Positions 36,927-45,585 of a stretch of 64,000 nt of DNA are shown one piece after another; position 1 is the first letter of the stretch, and every line of letters begins with the position of its first letter. The translations under genes and the position numbers were made by a program. Under the pieces are notes generated by a model. It was not told the origin of the DNA. It searched no databases and was given only the letters and a program-made list of their open reading frames with translations. The DNA is from Roseobacter sp. MH60115 (lineage in GTDB: Bacteria; Pseudomonadota; Alphaproteobacteria; Rhodobacterales; Rhodobacteraceae). The DNA is taken from the NCBI RefSeq assembly GCF_015644665.1, contig NZ_JADOBQ010000007.1:62001-126000 (forward strand), in the 5' to 3' direction.

Positions 36927-38544
36927 AACAGGGTGGGGGTGCGAAGCTTTTGGCGCTCGCCCGCGCCCAGCGTTTGCGGTAGTCGGCGCCGATATCTTCC
37001 TGGGTGTTGAGCAAAAATCCTTCCGGCAGATAGGGATAGGCCTCGTTGCCCTCGACCATTTCCTTGTCGCCCAGACGCACCATCATATGTTGCGGCATGA
37101 AATCCCCGGGGTGTTCGAGCCCGGCAGCCCCCGTCATTTCACCCAAGGCTTGCAGGGTGTTGTCGTGAAACCGCGCGACGCGTTGCGACTTTGAGCCGAC
37201 ATCAAGCGCCCGTTGGCGGACCGGGTCCTGCGTGGCCACGCCGACGGGGCAGTGGTTGGTGTGGCAGGCCTGCGCCTGAATGCAGCCGATGGCGAACATG
37301 AACCCGCGCGCCGAATTGCACCAGTCGGCCCCAAGCGCCAGCGCCCGCGCGATGTCGAAAGCGGAGATGATCTTGCCCGCCGCCCCAATCTTGACCTGTC
37401 CGCGCAGACCGGCGCCGCGCAGGGTGTTGTGCACGAAGGTCAGCCCCTCGATCAGGGGCATGCCGATGTGGTTGGAGAACTCGACCGGGGCCGCGCCCGT
37501 GCCGCCCTCCGTGCCGTCCACCACGATGAAATCCGGTGCGATCCCGGTTTCCAGCATCGCTTTCACCATGCACATGAACTCCCGCCGGTGGCCAATGCAG
37601 AGCTTGAACCCCACTGGCTTACCCCCTGATAAATCGCGCAATTCTCCGATGAACTGCATCATCTCGATGGGCGTCGAAAAGGCCGAGTGCGCGGCGGGAG
37701 AAATACAGTCCTCGCCCATGGGAATGCCCCGGGCCTCGGCAATCTCGGGGCTGATTTTCGAGGCCGGCAGCATGCCGCCATGCCCCGGCTTCGCGCCCTG
37801 GCTGAGCTTCAACTCGATCATCTTGATCTGGTCGAGGCTGGCCGTTTCCTTGAATTTTTCGGGATCAAAGGAGCCGTCTTCCGCCCGGCAGCCGAAATAG
37901 CCCGACGCGACCTGATAGATCAGATCACCACCGCCCGCCTTGTGGTAGCGGCTGACCGAGCCTTCACCGGTGTCATGGGCAAAGCCGCCCAGTTTTGCGC
38001 CAGTGTTCAGCGCCTCGATGGCGTTGGCAGAGAGAGAGCCGAAGCTCATCGCCGAGATGTTATAGAGCGACGCGTCATAGGGTTGTTTGCAGGCGTCACC
38101 CCCGATTTTCACGCGGAAATCCGTATCTTCGATATGGATCGGGATGACGGAATGCGTCACCCAGGCATAACCCGCATCATACACCCTTTGCCGTGTGCCA
38201 AAGGGGCGTTTGTCTTCCTGCCCCTTGGCGCGCTGATAGACCAGACTGCGGGCATCACGGGAAAACGGCTCCTCATCCTGATCGGATTCGATGAGATACT
38301 GGCGGATTTCCGGGCGGATGCCCTCGAAGAGGAACCGCATATGGCCCAGCACCGGGTAGTTGCGCAGGATCGAATGGTGTGGCTGCCGTACGTCATGCAG
38401 CCCCAGAAACGACAGGAAGATGAAGAACGCTGCCGGGATCAGCATCCACCCGGTCCAGATCAGCGCGGCAATCAGGCAAAGAAAACTGGCCACTACCACG
38501 CCTGTGAAGGTGGTGTAGCGCATCATGGATCCGAGATCTGGCAT
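36925..38544 (-). CDS. FMN-binding glutamate-synthase-family protein (GltB-like)
   Basis: A 539-residue membrane-anchored homologue of the FMN/synthase domain of glutamate synthase. Two N-terminal helices (about residues 9-50) are followed by the synthase barrel with PGHGGMLPASK, DGTEGGTGAAP, and the cysteine cluster CIQAQACHTNHCP (Fe-S ligands). It lacks the glutaminase domain of true GltB, so ammonia or another amine may be the nitrogen source. The ATG at 38544 has GGAAG just upstream. The reaction is unproven for this family branch. Confidence 0.88.
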   Translation of the reverse strand: MPDLGSMMRYTTFTGVVVASFLCLIAALIWTGWMLIPAAFFIFLSFLGLHDVRQPHHSILRNYPVLGHMRFLFEGIRPEIRQYLIESDQDEEPFSRDARSLVYQRAKGQEDKRPFGTRQRVYDAGYAWVTHSVIPIHIEDTDFRVKIGGDACKQPYDASLYNISAMSFGSLSANAIEALNTGAKLGGFAHDTGEGSVSRYHKAGGGDLIYQVASGYFGCRAEDGSFDPEKFKETASLDQIKMIELKLSQGAKPGHGGMLPASKISPEIAEARGIPMGEDCISPAAHSAFSTPIEMMQFIGELRDLSGGKPVGFKLCIGHRREFMCMVKAMLETGIAPDFIVVDGTEGGTGAAPVEFSNHIGMPLIEGLTFVHNTLRGAGLRGQVKIGAAGKIISAFDIARALALGADWCNSARGFMFAIGCIQAQACHTNHCPVGVATQDPVRQRALDVGSKSQRVARFHDNTLQALGEMTGAAGLEHPGDFMPQHMMVRLGDKEMVEGNEAYPYLPEGFLLNTQEDIGADYRKRWARASAKSFAPPPC

Positions 38545-39099
38545 ATATCTTCCTGCTGTGGCCGCAGTTTTCAGGGCGCGCGCTTTGGGCACGAGGGACT
38601 GCTGGCATCACGAAAAATTAAACATCCCCGAATGATGATTCATTGTGCGGATTTGCGCAAGGATTCCTGCTGTCACGCTTTGGTGGGCAGGATTCAGGTA
38701 TTGCGCTTGAACAACACTCAAAAGCTTCGTACGCTTTTGGACAACAGGGTGCGCATGAACAATATAGCGAATCCGGCCGCAGAATAAGCCGGGGCGCACC
38801 TGCCGGAGGATTGGGGAGCCTCACCGTCGTCATCCGCCCGTGCGGGGGCGTCGGGCCGCCTTTCCTGCTGAAGATCAAAAGGGAGAGGTGATGCGCGCGT
38901 TTAAAATACTAATCGATCCAGCCGGTCGTACAGCGCGCAAGCAGGCTGAAACGCCTATTCTCTCAAAGTGCCTTAACGTCGTTTTCACTTTACGCCTGTT
39001 CCTGAGGTTCCAACTGACAGCAGATGGGCGTAAGGCAACGTGGCGCGAAGTCGTATGTGGGTCATGTTGGCCCCCTTCGCCGCGACGGAGTGTTTTGTT
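38545..39099. other. Intergenic region with inverted repeats, no clear gene
   Basis: About 550 bases between divergent genes. It contains AATGA-tgat-TCATT near 38630-38645, the palindrome TTGCGCAA near 38653, a CAAAAGC/GCTTTTG hairpin (38719-38725 with 38733-38739), and TTACGCC/GGCGTAA arms (38990-38996 with 39027-39033). A 70-codon frame from 38891 has a purine-rich site before its ATG but low-complexity, unfamiliar product, and runs into the next gene in another frame. I treat the region as regulatory. Confidence 0.35.
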
Positions 39100-40158
39100 A
39101 TGACCCCATTCGCCATTGCCGGCGTGCAGATGTATGTGAACGCGCTGCATTCCAATGTGGAAGGGATGATCCACCGGCTGGACGTGCTGATGGCGCGGTT
39201 CCCCTGGACGCAGATGGTGCTGTTTTCCGAGCTGGCGCCCTACGGTCCGCTCGACAAATTTGCCCAGGCCCCGCAGAACGATGCGCTCGACACCTTCTGC
39301 GAAGCGGCGCGCAAGCATCGCGTCTGGCTGATCCCCGGTTCGATGTTTCTGCGCGATCCGGAGACGGGCATGGTGTTCAATACCGCCGTGGTGATCAACC
39401 CCGAGGGTGAGATCATCAAGCGCTATGCCAAGATGTTCCCCTTCCGGCCCTATGAAACGGGCATTGCCGCGGGCACGGAATTCTGCGTCTTCGACGTGCC
39501 GGAGGTCGGGCGGTTCGGTCTGTCGATCTGCTACGATATCTGGTTCCCCGAGACCACGCGGCAACTCACAGCGCAGGGTGTCGAGGTGCTGTTGCACCCG
39601 GTGCTGACCGGGACAACCGACCGGGACGCGGAACTGGCAATCGCCCGGTCCACGGCGGCACAGTTCCAATGTTACGTCTTTGACGTAAACGGGCTTGGCG
39701 CGGGCGGCGTGGGCAAATCGCTGGTCGTGGACCCCTCGGCCCATGTGCTGCACCAGTCTGCGGGACAGGAAGATATGTTCCCCATCGAGGTCGACCTGTC
39801 GATGGTGCGCCGCCAGCGCGAAACCGGCATGAAGGGGCTGGGTCAGGTCCTCAAGAGTTTCCGCGACCGGTCCGTCGATTTCTCGGTCTATGACCGGAAC
39901 AGCGGAACCGATGCCTATCTCAAGACGTTGGGTCCACTGGAAATACCTCAACAAGGGACGCGCGCGGGACTTCACGTGGATGTGCCAGCAGAAAAAGTTC
40001 AGGACACGCCTGCTTTCAAAGGTATGGCGATTGACACGCTGTCCGGATCCGTGACCGCGCATCCTGCGTCCAATACGACGAAAACTGCCCAAACAGAGGC
40101 AGCACCCCAACCCCCGACCGAAGAAATTCGGGGGAGCGAAAAACAATCTAGCGGGTAG
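39100..40158 (+). CDS. Carbon-nitrogen hydrolase (nitrilase superfamily)
   Basis: A 352-residue amidase-type enzyme with the Glu-Lys-Cys triad: E in VLFSELAPYG (about residue 44), K in KRYAKMFPFRP (about 111) and C in LSICYDIWFPE (about 143). The last 70 residues are Thr/Pro/Ala-rich and look disordered. Relatives include N-carbamoylputrescine amidase and omega-amidase. GGAG is 9 bases before the ATG. It heads a long + strand array with a PLP decarboxylase, so an amide or carbamoyl amine substrate is plausible. Confidence 0.88.
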   Translation: MTPFAIAGVQMYVNALHSNVEGMIHRLDVLMARFPWTQMVLFSELAPYGPLDKFAQAPQNDALDTFCEAARKHRVWLIPGSMFLRDPETGMVFNTAVVINPEGEIIKRYAKMFPFRPYETGIAAGTEFCVFDVPEVGRFGLSICYDIWFPETTRQLTAQGVEVLLHPVLTGTTDRDAELAIARSTAAQFQCYVFDVNGLGAGGVGKSLVVDPSAHVLHQSAGQEDMFPIEVDLSMVRRQRETGMKGLGQVLKSFRDRSVDFSVYDRNSGTDAYLKTLGPLEIPQQGTRAGLHVDVPAEKVQDTPAFKGMAIDTLSGSVTAHPASNTTKTAQTEAAPQPPTEEIRGSEKQSSG

Positions 40159-40234
40159 ATCGCCGGGCCTTGCCGGGCGGTCCCTTCCGCCCGGCGTATA
40201 ATCGGTGGTTTTCCCGGACAGCGGAGGACAACTG

Positions 40235-42988
40235 ATGCACGCGATAAACGACTACTCTTCGGCGATCCAATTGCGCTCGGACAGGTGGAGCGCGCTGCGC
40301 GAAACAACTGCCGCGTTGACCCGCGGTCCAAAGCCCAAACAGGAAGCGGAACTGCGCAAGACGGTCGAGGAGCTTTTCAAGTCGCTCGCCGTGATCGAAC
40401 CCTATTGGGCGTTCCCCGGCATGTCGGCTTTCGACCACATGCGGCGGCAGTTCGAGCATAACTCCTTGGATGATCTGGCTTTTGCTGTGGGGCGGGTAAC
40501 GCGCGCGCTGACGACCGGGGCATACCGCCGGCGCCACATCCCGCTGGAGCGCGACAGTGTCGATGCCGAAGAGCATGATGACGAGGCGATGCTGCCGCCC
40601 GAGGCGCGGGCATTGGCCAAACCTTATTTCGAAGTGCTGATTGTCGACAATGTGAACGAGCACCAGGAACGCTGGCTGCGCAGCAATGTCACGCGAATGC
40701 GTCGCGCCGAAGACCCGTTTGTCTACGAGGCGCTGGTGGTGCCGAGCCTTGAGGACGCGCTGGTTGCGGTGCTCTTCAACCACAACATCCAGGCCATCGT
40801 GGTGCGCCCCGGGCTGGTGCTGAAATCCAAGATGGATCAGGAGATCGTTGCCCGGTTCATCACCCGCGCCGGCGGGCAGGAAGAGATCGACAACATGCTG
40901 CCCGAAAACTACGGGCCGGAATTGTGTCGGTTGGTGGCCAAGGTGCGGCCCGAGCTTGACGCCTATCTGGTCACCGAACGCTCGGTGGAGGAGATCGCCG
41001 GGCTTGATCTGGGGATTTGCCGCCGGGTCTTCTACAATCAGGAAGACTTCATGGAGTTGCACCTGAACATCCTGCGCGGGGTGCAAGCCCGCAACAAGAC
41101 CCCGTTCTTTACCGCGCTTGTCGAGTATTCCAAGCAGCCCACGGGGGTGTTCCACGCGATGCCGATCAGTCGTGGAAAATCGATCAGCCGCAGTCACTGG
41201 ATACAGGATATGGGGGCCTTCTACGGGCCCAATATCTTCCTCGCTGAAACCTCGGCCACCTCGGGCGGCCTCGACAGCCTGCTGGAGCCGCACGGGCCGA
41301 TCAAGGAAGCACAGGAACTGGCCAGCCGCGCTTTCGGATCGAAGCAGACGTTTTTCGCGACAAACGGGACCTCGACCTGCAATAAGATCGTCGTGCAAGC
41401 CCTTGTTCGGCCTGGAGATATCGTGTTGGTCGATCGCGACTGTCACAAGTCGCACCACTACGGCATGGTGCTGGCGGGCGCGCAGGTCTGTTACCTCGAC
41501 AGCTATCCGCTCAATGAATATTCGATGTACGGCGCGGTGCCGCTGCGCGAGATCAAGCATCAGCTTTTGAAGCTCAAGGCCGAAGGTAAGCTGGACCGGG
41601 TGCGGATGCTGTTGTTGACCAACTGCACCTTTGACGGACTGGTCTACAATGTCGAGCGGGTGATGGAGGAGTGTCTGGCGATCAAACCGGACCTGATCTT
41701 CCTGTGGGACGAGGCGTGGTTTGCCTTCGCGCGGTTCAATCCAACCTATCGCCAACGCACGGCCATGGCAGCGGCGGGTAATCTCAAAGAGAAATTCCGC
41801 AGCGACACGCATGAACGGCTCTATGAGGCGCAAAAGTCGATGTTAGCGGATTGCGACGACGAAAAACTGCTTGAAACGCGCTTGATCCCGCCCCCCAACG
41901 CCCGCGTGCGGGCCTATGCGACGCAATCGACCCACAAGACGCTGACGTCGCTCAGGCAGGGGTCGATGATCCATGTCTTTGATCAGGACTTCAAAGGTGA
42001 GGTGGAGCAGGCGTTTCACGAGGCCTACATGACGCACACATCGACCTCGCCGAATTACCAGATCATCGCAAGCCTCGACGTGGGACGGCGGCAGGTGGAA
42101 CTGGAAGGGTTCGAATTCGTCCAGCGCCAGATCGAAGCAGCAATGTCGATGCGACGGGCGATCATGACGCATCCGCTGTTGTCCAAGTATTTCAAGGTAT
42201 TGACCGCCGGAGACATGATCCCGGATTTCCACCGTCAGTCGGGCGTGACCAGCTACTACGATGCAGAGCAGGGCTGGACCGATATGTGGGACTGCTGGGA
42301 GCAGGATGATTTCGTGCTGGATGCCACGCGGGTCACGCTGGCCGTGGGGGGTACGGGCTGGGACGGCGACACGTTCAAGACCGATATCCTGATGGATAAA
42401 TACGGTATCCAGATCAACAAGACCTCGCGCAATACGGTCCTGTTCATGACCAACATTGGTACCACGCGGTCGTCGGTCGCCTACCTGATCGAGGTGCTGG
42501 TGGAGATCGCCAAGTCGCTCGATGAGCGCCTGGATGACGCGAGCCGGATGGAGCGCCTGTCGTTTGACCGGCGGGTCCAGAACCTGATGGAAGAGCTGCC
42601 GCCGCTGCCGGACTTCAGCCGTTTCCACGATGCTTTCCGACAATGTGAGGTCACCGGGGAGGGGGACATCCGCTCGGCCTTCTTTCTCGCCTACGACGAG
42701 GAGAAATGCGACTATTACGACATCAACGGGTCGCTCGGCGCGGCGCTTGAGGCGGGCGAAGAGGTGGTGTCAGCCAGCTTCATCATCCCCTATCCGCCGG
42801 GCTTCCCGATCCTGGTGCCCGGACAGGTGGTCAGCAAGGAAATCCTGGCTTTCATGCTGGCACTGGACGTGAGCGAAATCCACGGCTACCGGCCCGATCT
42901 GGGGCTGCGGGTCTTTACCCAAGAAGCGTTACAAACGCTCGTCGACGCCAAACCGGTGACGCAAAAACTGGCCCAGGTGGCCGAATAA
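40235..42988 (+). CDS. Large Orn/Lys/Arg decarboxylase-family PLP enzyme
   Basis: A 917-residue fold-type-I decarboxylase. The N-terminal wing (about 1-270) precedes the PLP domain with FFATNGTSTCNKIVVQAL, HKSHHYGMVLAGA, FLWDEAWFAF and the PLP lysine in QSTHKTLTSLRQGSM; the C-terminal domain contains the YPPGFPILVPG substrate-site loop. It is some 170-200 residues longer than the E. coli enzymes. It decarboxylates a basic amino acid; which one cannot be told. GGAGG is 7 bases before the ATG. It sits between an amidase and an ATP-grasp gene. Confidence 0.92.
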   Translation: MHAINDYSSAIQLRSDRWSALRETTAALTRGPKPKQEAELRKTVEELFKSLAVIEPYWAFPGMSAFDHMRRQFEHNSLDDLAFAVGRVTRALTTGAYRRRHIPLERDSVDAEEHDDEAMLPPEARALAKPYFEVLIVDNVNEHQERWLRSNVTRMRRAEDPFVYEALVVPSLEDALVAVLFNHNIQAIVVRPGLVLKSKMDQEIVARFITRAGGQEEIDNMLPENYGPELCRLVAKVRPELDAYLVTERSVEEIAGLDLGICRRVFYNQEDFMELHLNILRGVQARNKTPFFTALVEYSKQPTGVFHAMPISRGKSISRSHWIQDMGAFYGPNIFLAETSATSGGLDSLLEPHGPIKEAQELASRAFGSKQTFFATNGTSTCNKIVVQALVRPGDIVLVDRDCHKSHHYGMVLAGAQVCYLDSYPLNEYSMYGAVPLREIKHQLLKLKAEGKLDRVRMLLLTNCTFDGLVYNVERVMEECLAIKPDLIFLWDEAWFAFARFNPTYRQRTAMAAAGNLKEKFRSDTHERLYEAQKSMLADCDDEKLLETRLIPPPNARVRAYATQSTHKTLTSLRQGSMIHVFDQDFKGEVEQAFHEAYMTHTSTSPNYQIIASLDVGRRQVELEGFEFVQRQIEAAMSMRRAIMTHPLLSKYFKVLTAGDMIPDFHRQSGVTSYYDAEQGWTDMWDCWEQDDFVLDATRVTLAVGGTGWDGDTFKTDILMDKYGIQINKTSRNTVLFMTNIGTTRSSVAYLIEVLVEIAKSLDERLDDASRMERLSFDRRVQNLMEELPPLPDFSRFHDAFRQCEVTGEGDIRSAFFLAYDEEKCDYYDINGSLGAALEAGEEVVSASFIIPYPPGFPILVPGQVVSKEILAFMLALDVSEIHGYRPDLGLRVFTQEALQTLVDAKPVTQKLAQVAE

Positions 42989-43012
42989 TACCAACAGAGA
43001 GGACATCATGAT

Positions 43013-44464
43013 ATGGCAGCCACGGTTCTGAAGAACATCTCGGAGATCCGCCGCTATTTCCACCGCAACGAGGACCCGATTTATTTCATTTCGGCCACGA
43101 ACTTCAACCTGTTGGGGCTCGATGAATGGGTGAAGAATTTCAAATACATCTGCTACATCGACTGCTACGGCGGCAAGCATCCGAACGTGTTCTGTCCGTC
43201 CGAGCAGCCGCATGCGGAATTCCAGTCCATCGAGGACATCAACAACTATCTGCTGCAGCACAAGGAAGTGATTGACTTCATCAAGCGGCGGGGCGGCAAG
43301 CCGAAATTCGTCTTCCTGATGTTTGACGAGGAGACCGAGCGTCTGTCGAAAGAGTTGGGCGCGGAGGTCTGGTTCCCCAAGGCGAAGTTGCGCACGAAGA
43401 TGGACAACAAGATCGAGACCGTGCGCATCGGCAACAAGGCGGGCGTGCCGTCGGTGCCCAATGTCCTGGCCGAGGTCAAATCCTATGAGGACCTGAAGAA
43501 GACCTGCGAAAAGGCCAAGATCGGGCATGATCTGGTGTTGCAGTCCGCCTTTGGCGATAGTGGGCATACGACGTTTTTCATCAAATCCGAGGCCGATTTC
43601 CGGCGCCACGAGCATGAGATCGTCGGTGAGGGCGAGATCAAGATCATGAAGCGGATCGACTGCCGGGGATCGGCGATCGAGGCCTGTGCCACCAAGGAAG
43701 GCACCATCGTGGGCCCGCTGATGACGGAGCTGGTCGGGTTCAAGGAACTCACCCCCTATCGCGGCGGCTGGTGCGGCAACGAGATTCTGTCGACCGCCTT
43801 TCCGCCGAAAGTGCGGCAGAAGGCACGTGATCTGACCTTCAAGTTCGGGGAGCAGCTGCGCAAGGAGGGCTATCGCGGCTATTTTGAGCTCGATTTCCTG
43901 ATCGACAAGAAGACGGGCGATCTCTGGCTGGGCGAGCTTAATCCGCGCATTACAGGCGCGTCCTCCATGACCAACCATGCGGCCTTTGCCCATGCGGATG
44001 CGCCGCTGTTCCTGTTCCACCTGCTGGAATTCTCGAAAAAGAAATTCAACCTGGATGTGGATGAGCTGAACGCCCGCTGGGCCGACAGCGCCAATATCGA
44101 CAGCTGGTCGCAGATGGTGATCAAACACACTGACGACAGCGTGGACATCTGCACTGGCAGCCCGGAAACCGGCATCTACAAGATGCTGGAGGATGGGCGG
44201 GTGGTCTATGACCGCTTTGACTATCACCGCCGGGCGGTGGAGAGCGAGAACGAGGCGTTTTTCCTGCGCATTCTGCAGCCGGGGGACTACCGCTATGAAG
44301 GGGCAGACATCGGCATTCTGGTGACGCGCGGCCGGTCCATGACCAAGAATTTCCGGTTGAATGAACGGGCCAAAAAGTGGATTCACGGCATCAAGCAATC
44401 GGTGACGGCCAAGCCGCTGCCCACCGCGACCGCTTTTGACGATCCGGCGTTCAAGATCCTCTGA
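43013..44464 (+). CDS. Stand-alone ATP-grasp ligase (biotin-carboxylase-like)
   Basis: A 483-residue protein with an ATP-grasp domain in the middle (about residues 130-340): NKAGVPSVPNVLAE, LVLQSAFGDSGHTTFF as glycine-rich loop, and the metal site GYRGYFELDFLIDKKTGDLWL followed by GELNPRITGASS. It lacks a biotin-carrier domain and no carrier gene is near, so it is probably an amide-forming ligase rather than a carboxylase. It lies 24 bases after the decarboxylase, suggesting that the amine made there could be its acceptor substrate. Confidence 0.85.
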   Translation: MAATVLKNISEIRRYFHRNEDPIYFISATNFNLLGLDEWVKNFKYICYIDCYGGKHPNVFCPSEQPHAEFQSIEDINNYLLQHKEVIDFIKRRGGKPKFVFLMFDEETERLSKELGAEVWFPKAKLRTKMDNKIETVRIGNKAGVPSVPNVLAEVKSYEDLKKTCEKAKIGHDLVLQSAFGDSGHTTFFIKSEADFRRHEHEIVGEGEIKIMKRIDCRGSAIEACATKEGTIVGPLMTELVGFKELTPYRGGWCGNEILSTAFPPKVRQKARDLTFKFGEQLRKEGYRGYFELDFLIDKKTGDLWLGELNPRITGASSMTNHAAFAHADAPLFLFHLLEFSKKKFNLDVDELNARWADSANIDSWSQMVIKHTDDSVDICTGSPETGIYKMLEDGRVVYDRFDYHRRAVESENEAFFLRILQPGDYRYEGADIGILVTRGRSMTKNFRLNERAKKWIHGIKQSVTAKPLPTATAFDDPAFKIL

Positions 44465-44486
44465 CCCGAAAGGACATGCGCACCCC

Positions 44487-45458
44487 ATGTTATGGCGCGC
44501 CGTAAGTGAAGACAGCCCCGGGCCGAAATGGTCCGGGCTTTTTGCCGAATACTGGCCGGACTACAAAGACTGGTGGTTGAAGGAAGGCGAAAGCACACGC
44601 CCGACCTATGCGGAGTCGCGCTCCGCTTTGCAGCAGCATATGCCGGAGATCGTGCCGCTTTATGATGAGCTCTGCGAATTGGCGGGGGGCGGCGATCTGG
44701 CGGCGCGGTTCTTGTCCTTCTACTGCCCGCCGCCCTATCTCGCGGGCTGCAGCCAGGCGATCTGGACCGGCAAGGAGCCGGTCATGGTGCGCAACTACGA
44801 CTACAACCCAAATGCCTTTGACAGCCTCGTTTTGCACACGAAATGGCAGGGGCGCCGGGTCATGGGCACCTCCGACGGGCTCTGGGGGCTGGTGGATGGC
44901 GTCAATGACGCGGGCCTGTCAATTTCGCTCACCTTCGGCGGGCGGCGCGTGGTGGGTGATGGGTTCGGTGTGCCCCTGATCCTGCGCTACGTGTTGCAGA
45001 CCTGCGAAACGGCGGAAGAGGCGAGCGCCGTGCTGGCACGCGTTCCGACGCATATGAGCTACAATGTGACCGTGCTGGACAAAAAGCGCCGGTATCTCAC
45101 GGCGATGATGGCGCCCGACCGGCCTGCGCTGATCACCCATGCCGCCGTTGCCACCAATCATCAGGAAAACGTCGAATGGGTCAGCCACGCCCGGTTCACC
45201 GCCACGGTAGAACGCGAACGATTCCTGTTGCACCGGCTCACCCTGCACCGGGACCCCGAAGAAAAGTTTATCGGGGCCTTTCTCAAACCTCCCTTGTATT
45301 CCACGGCGTTCAACGCGGGTTTCGGCACGCTTTACACGGCGGTTTATCGACCAAAACGCCGTCAGATGGAGTTGCGGTGGCCCGGGACGGTCTGGTCGCT
45401 GTCGATGAAGGACTTCGAAGAAGGCGGGCGTCGCATCCTCTTGCCCGGTGCCGCCTGA
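44487..45458 (+). CDS. C45-type Ntn acyltransferase/hydrolase
   Basis: A 323-residue member of the peptidase C45 / acyl-CoA:6-aminopenicillanate acyltransferase superfamily. CSQAIWTGKEPVMVRNYDYN follows the start of the Ntn fold, with C106-region Cys in LAGCSQ as probable nucleophile after self-cleavage, and DGLWGLVDGVNDAGLSIS is typical. Members make or break amide bonds. It is 22 bases after the ATP-grasp gene and before the transporter genes. The ATG at 44487 is preceded by AAAGGA at a long 13-base distance. Confidence 0.82.
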   Translation: MLWRAVSEDSPGPKWSGLFAEYWPDYKDWWLKEGESTRPTYAESRSALQQHMPEIVPLYDELCELAGGGDLAARFLSFYCPPPYLAGCSQAIWTGKEPVMVRNYDYNPNAFDSLVLHTKWQGRRVMGTSDGLWGLVDGVNDAGLSISLTFGGRRVVGDGFGVPLILRYVLQTCETAEEASAVLARVPTHMSYNVTVLDKKRRYLTAMMAPDRPALITHAAVATNHQENVEWVSHARFTATVERERFLLHRLTLHRDPEEKFIGAFLKPPLYSTAFNAGFGTLYTAVYRPKRRQMELRWPGTVWSLSMKDFEEGGRRILLPGAA

Positions 45459-45585
45459 GATTTTCGCACCCGCAAATTTTTGCCAGTAGATTCAGCATGC
45501 TTCGCGTTCAAGTTGCAGAAGGGGCTTGCCAAATCGTGCCCCGTCCCAAAGATTGTCGTCAGAAAAACAAAAAGGGGAGACTACA

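Noticed and set aside
38891-39103. A 70-codon frame with a purine-rich site before its ATG
   Set aside because: The product resembles no family and its end runs into the amidase start region. It was not supported strongly enough to list as a gene.
40148-41833. A 561-codon open frame on the - strand
   Set aside because: It is antisense to the PLP decarboxylase, whose catalytic motifs are plain on the + strand. No domain is seen.
42929-44488. A 519-codon open frame on the - strand
   Set aside because: It is antisense to the ATP-grasp gene; the composition is typical of a codon-position shadow.
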